Origin: Actinacidiphila glaucinigra
GTDB taxonomy: Bacteria > Actinomycetota > Actinomycetes > Streptomycetales > Streptomycetaceae
NCBI RefSeq assembly: GCF_900188405.1
Contig: NZ_FZOF01000044.1
Coordinates: 1-42,657 of the forward strand
DNA length: 42,657 bases
Reading direction: 5' to 3'
This document shows, in pieces, positions 41,701 to 42,657 of the stretch. The notes under the pieces were generated by a model. It ran no database searches, was not told the DNA's origin, and was given only the letters and a program-made list of their open reading frames with translations. Position 1 is the stretch's first letter, and each line of letters starts with the position of its first letter. The position numbers were made by a program, and so were the translations under genes.

Positions 41701-42657
41701 CAGGGCGATGTCACCCGCCGACCAGTCCACCTGCGGGGTCGGCTCGTCGACGTGCAGGGTCTGCGGCAGCACGCCATGCTCCATCGCCAGCACCATCTTC
41801 ATCACACCGGCGACACCGGCCGCGGCCTGCGTGTGCCCGATGTTCGACTTGATGGACCCCAGCAGCAGCGGCCGGTCCTCGGGCCTGTTCTGCCCGTACG
41901 TCGCCAGCAGCGCCTGCGCCTCGATCGGGTCACCCAGCCGCGTACCGGTGCCATGCGCCTCCACCGCGTCCACGTCGCCGGCGGACAGGCCCGCGCTGGC
42001 CAGGGCCTGCCTGATCACGCGCTGCTGCGAAGGTCCGTTCGGCGCCGTCAGACCATTGCTCGCACCGTCCTGATTGATCGCCGAACCCCGCACGAGCGCC
42101 AGCACCGGGTGACCATTACGCCGGGCGTCCGACAGCCGCTCGACCAGCAGCAGACCGACACCCTCACCCCAGCCCGTACCGTCCGCAGCCGCGGCGAATG
42201 CCTTCACACGGCCGTCGGCCGCGAGACCCCGCTGCCGGCTGAACTCCACAAATGTGCCCGGCGTCGACATCACCGTCACACCACCGGCCAGCGCCAGCGA
42301 GCACTCACCGCTGCGCAGCGCCTGCACCGCCCAGTGCAACGCCACCAAAGACGCGGAGCAAGCCGTGTCGACCGTCACCGCCGGACCTTCGAGGCCGAAC
42401 ACATACGACAGCCGACCCGACACCACACTCGCCGCGTTGCCTGTCCCCAAATGGCCTTCCAGGCCCTCGGAATCCTCCAGCAACACCGACAGATAGTCCT
42501 GACCATTGGTGCCGACGAACACACCGGTCTGGCTGCCGCGCAGGGTCACGGGATCGATGCCGGCCCGCTCAAAGGCCTCCCACGACGTCTCCAACAGCAG
42601 CCGTTGCTGCGGATCCATCGCCAGTGCCTCACGCGGCGAGATCCCGAAGAACTCCGC
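32761..42657 (-). CDS. Type I modular PKS, two modules (gene 1, 5' end missing)
   Basis: The frame is open from the right edge (first full codon at 42657) to a TGA at 32763-32761, giving 3298 visible residues. The true start and the front of the first KS lie outside the window. Domain order is KS(partial)-AT-KR-ACP, then KS-AT-DH-KR-ACP, then a C-terminal docking domain (about 33012 to 32764) ending in an acidic DDELFALID helix. Both KSs have DTACSAS and both ATs have the malonyl-CoA signature (GHSIG, HAFH). The protein extends an ACP-bound chain by two malonyl units and hands it to gene 2. There is no TE, so it is not the last protein. The second module has substitutions in its KR and DH active-site motifs. 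A strong hairpin follows the stop. The family assignment is certain; which extension cycles these are is unknown. Confidence 0.97.
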   Translation of the reverse strand, partial: AEFFGISPREALAMDPQQRLLLETSWEAFERAGIDPVTLRGSQTGVFVGTNGQDYLSVLLEDSEGLEGHLGTGNAASVVSGRLSYVFGLEGPAVTVDTACSASLVALHWAVQALRSGECSLALAGGVTVMSTPGTFVEFSRQRGLAADGRVKAFAAAADGTGWGEGVGLLLVERLSDARRNGHPVLALVRGSAINQDGASNGLTAPNGPSQQRVIRQALASAGLSAGDVDAVEAHGTGTRLGDPIEAQALLATYGQNRPEDRPLLLGSIKSNIGHTQAAAGVAGVMKMVLAMEHGVLPQTLHVDEPTPQVDWSAGDIALLTEQHEWPDTGRPRRAGISSFGFSGTNAHVVIEQAPPNDEVQQVALQDEETGYVPLVLSTKSDIALREQAGNLRARLVAVPELRLSDVGRTLTTGRSALERRVVVTAQGREGVLAALEALAEGDLAPGVVAGSPVAGKLAFLFTGQGSQRLEMGRELYATHPAFSEALDAVSAHLDTQLERPLQQVLFGDDAEALDRTEFAQPALFAVEVALFRLLESWGVRPDFVSGHSIGEIAAAHVAGVLSLEDACTLVAARGRLMQALPTGGVMIALQASEDEVLPLLNDRVSIAAVNGPQAVVIAGDRDAALEIVARFQDRKSKRLTVSHAFHSPHMDGMLADFRDVVTGLSFEAPRIPVVSNLNGAVVSDEMASADFWVRHVREAVRFLDGVRALEAEGVTTYLELGPDGVLSAMAQECVTGESAAFVPMLRKGRPEAESAVTALAQAHVRGVEVDWRKFFAGTGARLADLPTYAFQRKRYWPEAALPGNVTVGGTVDAVDARFWDAVEREDLASLLAELDVSGDASLVEVLPALSAWRRQGRERSEVDGWRYRAVWKPLAEASGARLSGSWVVVVPAEGVDDASVVGALSGRGAEVRRVEVGADTDRAVLGELVAGEYAGVVSMLGLTGTVSLVQALGDAGSDARLWCVTRGAVSVGRSDRLASPVQAQLWGLGRVAALEHPDRWGGLIDLPETLDERALSRLIDVLADSGEDQVAVRASGVFGRRLVRASMPGGTGAWTASGTVLITGGTGALGRHVARWLAGAGAERLVLTSRRGMDAPGAAELLAELGVEVSVVACDVSDRDALRAVLAEHADSLTAVVHTAGVLDDGVLDALTPDRLETVLRAKAASARNLHELTVELGIILDAFVLFSSTSGAIGAAGQGNYAAANAFLDALAEQRRADGLAATSIAWGPWAEGGMAADEAMAARMLRGGMPPMDAGLAISALHRAVEAGDPAVTVADVDWERFAPGFTSVRGSKLLADLPEAQRAVAPRAGEAGDGPGDGDAAHGAHSLAERLGKLPEPERDRMLLDLVRKEVAAVLGHAGTENVGADRAFKELGFDSLTAVELRNHLGVATGMRLPATLVYDYPTSAALADFLRGELFGIQPQAPGPVLASSPVEDDPIAIVAMSCRFPGGVRTPEDLWHLLATGTDAVGAFPADRGWDAEALFGSQAGEEVPQYAQEGGFLYDVADFDAGFFGISPREAVAMDPQQRLLLETSWEAFERAGIDPSSLRGSQAGVFVGTNGQDYLSLVLNSADRDGGFLGTGNSASVVSGRISYVFGLEGPAVTVDTACSASLVALHLAAQALRSGECSLALAGGVTVMSTPGAFVEFSRQRGLAADGRVKAFAAAADGTGWAEGVGMLLVERLSDARRNGHPVLALVRGSAVNQDGASNGLTAPNGPSQQRVIRQALASAGLSATEVDAVEAHGTGTRLGDPIEAQALLATYGQDRAPEQPLLLGSIKSNLGHTQAAAGVAGVMKMVLAMEYGVLPQTLHVDAPTPHVDWSAGEIALLTEQREWPDTGRPRRAGISSFGVSGTNAHTILEQAPPAPLTADTDADRTDEGAVAPSVWVLSGRTEGALRDQAERLRTHVDAHGELRPLDVAQALATGRAAFDHRAAIVAGHRGTLVEGLAAVAAGDSVAQVVRGVAGTDQRVAFLFTGQGSQRPGAGRELYDAYPAFAEALDSVCAHLDRHLEVPLQDLLFGDDAALLDRTEFTQPALFAVEVALFRLLESWGVRPDFVSGHSIGEIAAAHVAGVFSLEDACALVAARGRLMQALPAGGVMIALQASEDEVLPLLTDRVSIAAVNGPESVVIAGDEDAAGGVVAHFADRKTKRLTVSHAFHSPHMDGMLADFRKVVEGLAYAAPRIPLMSNLTGALVTDEVTSPDFWVRHVREAVRFLDGVRALEAAGVTTYLELGPDGVLSAMAQEGVSGDAVFVPVLRKGRSEPETAVTALAQAHARGVTVDWARFFAGTGARRVDLPTYAFQRERYWAEYLPEYEDVASVGIDAAAHPLLGAAVELPGSGGFVFTGRLSTRTHPWLADHMAADAVVLPGAAFVELALRAGDEAGCDGVEELTLEAPLVLPEKGSVQLRVTVGGTDEQGRRPVQVHSRIDAAAGKDGLAGGEWTRHADGLLSDGALSGGTALPAAAAANGEPAAQWPPAGAERVSLDVVRDRLTAAELYHGPAFRTLTEAWVRGGEVFAEARLQEEQQASAGRFALHPALLDAASQALAAGPSGTGRMPVAWRGVTLRAVGAVAVRLHAVPVGEDTVSVVVADGKGEPIATVDALVTEQPDPARYATAPAEVRESLFRLDWTPVRASGAQAATAAPFAVVGDSAGAEPSLLGALEGAGGVTETYADLAALDAAVAAGGTMPRTVFVPLARATGGQAVIDTADDVARLADEVRDTAHRALALVQEWLGNGRFAGARLVVVTRNAVATSADEAEDLAQAPVWGLLRTAQTENPDRFVLLDVDGTDASRRVLPEALDSTEPELAVRGGAVFASRLVRTAATETGARSFDPEGTVLITGAGGGLAGLVARHVVEAHGVRRLLLVSRRGAGAEHAAELTARLRASGAEVTWAACDVADRDALAAVLAGVPVEHPLTAVVHAAGVLDDGIVDLLTPERMDRVLRPKAEAALHLHQLTRDLGLSAFVLFSAAAGTLGGAGQANYAAANVFLDALARHRTRNGLPALSLAWGMWAEERGMAGRLTEAERGRVARGGIAPLSAADGLALLDAALTADEPVLVPVGIDLPTLRARAADGALLPMFRGLVRTTVRRSVHGTGSAAESAAVDGTGERTLTERLTGLPAPERERTVLDLVRGQVASVLGYRSAELVGDGQAFKELGFDSLTAVELRNRLSAASGLRLPATLVYDYPNPAALAGHLLAETAPEPAERELSVLDELGRLESTFSSLTPEELSEAAADDAAHARVAVRLQALLAQWNDARGTAGETGAGEIEEASDDELFALIDKKFGKA
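33034..38340 (-). other. Gene 1, second module: KS-AT-DH-KR-ACP with altered KR and DH
   Basis: KS is about 38340-37054 (DTACSAS). AT is 36738-35854 (GHSIGE, HAFH; malonyl). DH is 35667-34819: the His (codon 35568) is present, but the Gly of HxxxGxxxxP is Asp (codon 35556), and the second motif is LLDAASQ rather than LLDAALH. KR is 34134-33574: the NADPH loop reads TGAGGGLA instead of TGATGALG and the catalytic Ser position is Ala (codon 33726-33724), while Tyr, Asn and LDD are kept. ACP is 33255-33034 (GFDSL). The expected product is an alkene if all domains work, or a ketone if the KR does not. Confidence 0.9.
38404..42657 (-). other. Gene 1, first visible module: KS(partial)-AT-KR-ACP
   Basis: KS runs from the edge to about 41595, beginning just before FFGISPREA, with the active Cys in DTACSASLVALH and both catalytic His motifs (HGTGT, GHTQAAAG). 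AT is about 41286-40414, malonyl type (GHSIGE, HAFHSPHMDG). There is no DH. A FWDAVERED element and the KR structural half follow (about 40210-39480), then catalytic KR (39480-38943) with an intact TGGTGALG loop, LDD (B-type) and Ser/Tyr spaced 13 residues apart. ACP is about 38625-38404 with GFDSL. The inferred product is a B-type (D) beta-hydroxyl with no alpha branch. Confidence 0.93.

Overview
The window is a stretch of type I modular polyketide synthase (PKS) DNA from a very GC-rich actinomycete, most likely Streptomyces or a close relative. Third codon positions are almost all G or C. The multimodular proteins carry class 1 coiled-coil docking ends, and the only ribosome-binding sites seen are short actinomycete-style ones. 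All genes lie on the minus strand, so the assembly line reads from right to left. Both outer genes run off the window.

Layout in order of transcription. Gene 1 (42657 to 32761, 5' end missing) carries two modules: KS(partial)-AT-KR-ACP and KS-AT-DH-KR-ACP, then a C-terminal docking domain. Gene 2 (32620 to 27659) is a single module, KS-AT-KR-ACP, with docking domains at both ends. Gene 3 (27288 to 11773) carries three modules: KS-AT-KR-ACP, KS-AT-DH-KR-ACP and KS-AT-DH-KR-ACP. Gene 4 (11642 to the left edge, 3' end missing) carries two full KS-AT-DH-KR-ACP modules and most of a third KS. No loading module, thioesterase, ER domain, regulator, transporter or tailoring gene is visible.

Substrate and redox reading. 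Seven of the eight ATs show GHS[IV]G and HAFH, the malonyl-CoA signature. Gene 2 alone has GHSQG and YASH, the methylmalonyl-CoA signature. All KRs are B-type by their xDD motif. Two KRs look crippled: in gene 2 the catalytic Tyr is Gln, and in gene 1 module 2 the catalytic Ser is Ala and the NADPH loop is degenerate. If the genes act in order, the chain gains a hydroxyl, then an alkene or ketone, then an alpha-methyl ketone, then a hydroxyl, then at least four consecutive double bonds. That suggests a polyene (macrolide or linear polyol-polyene) whose oxygenated, methyl-branched part is made before the polyene. I cannot name the product.

Control and evolution. A perfect 15-bp hairpin with a 4-nt loop follows gene 1. 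A perfect 18-bp hairpin plus two smaller ones follow gene 2. The 370-bp gap before gene 3 then becomes AT-richer and holds a small palindrome, so gene 3 probably has its own promoter. Identical DNA tracts shared by gene 3 module 3 and gene 4 module 1, abrupt codon-style changes near KS-AT junctions and a 7-residue AT loop difference show that the modules are mosaics made by recombination.
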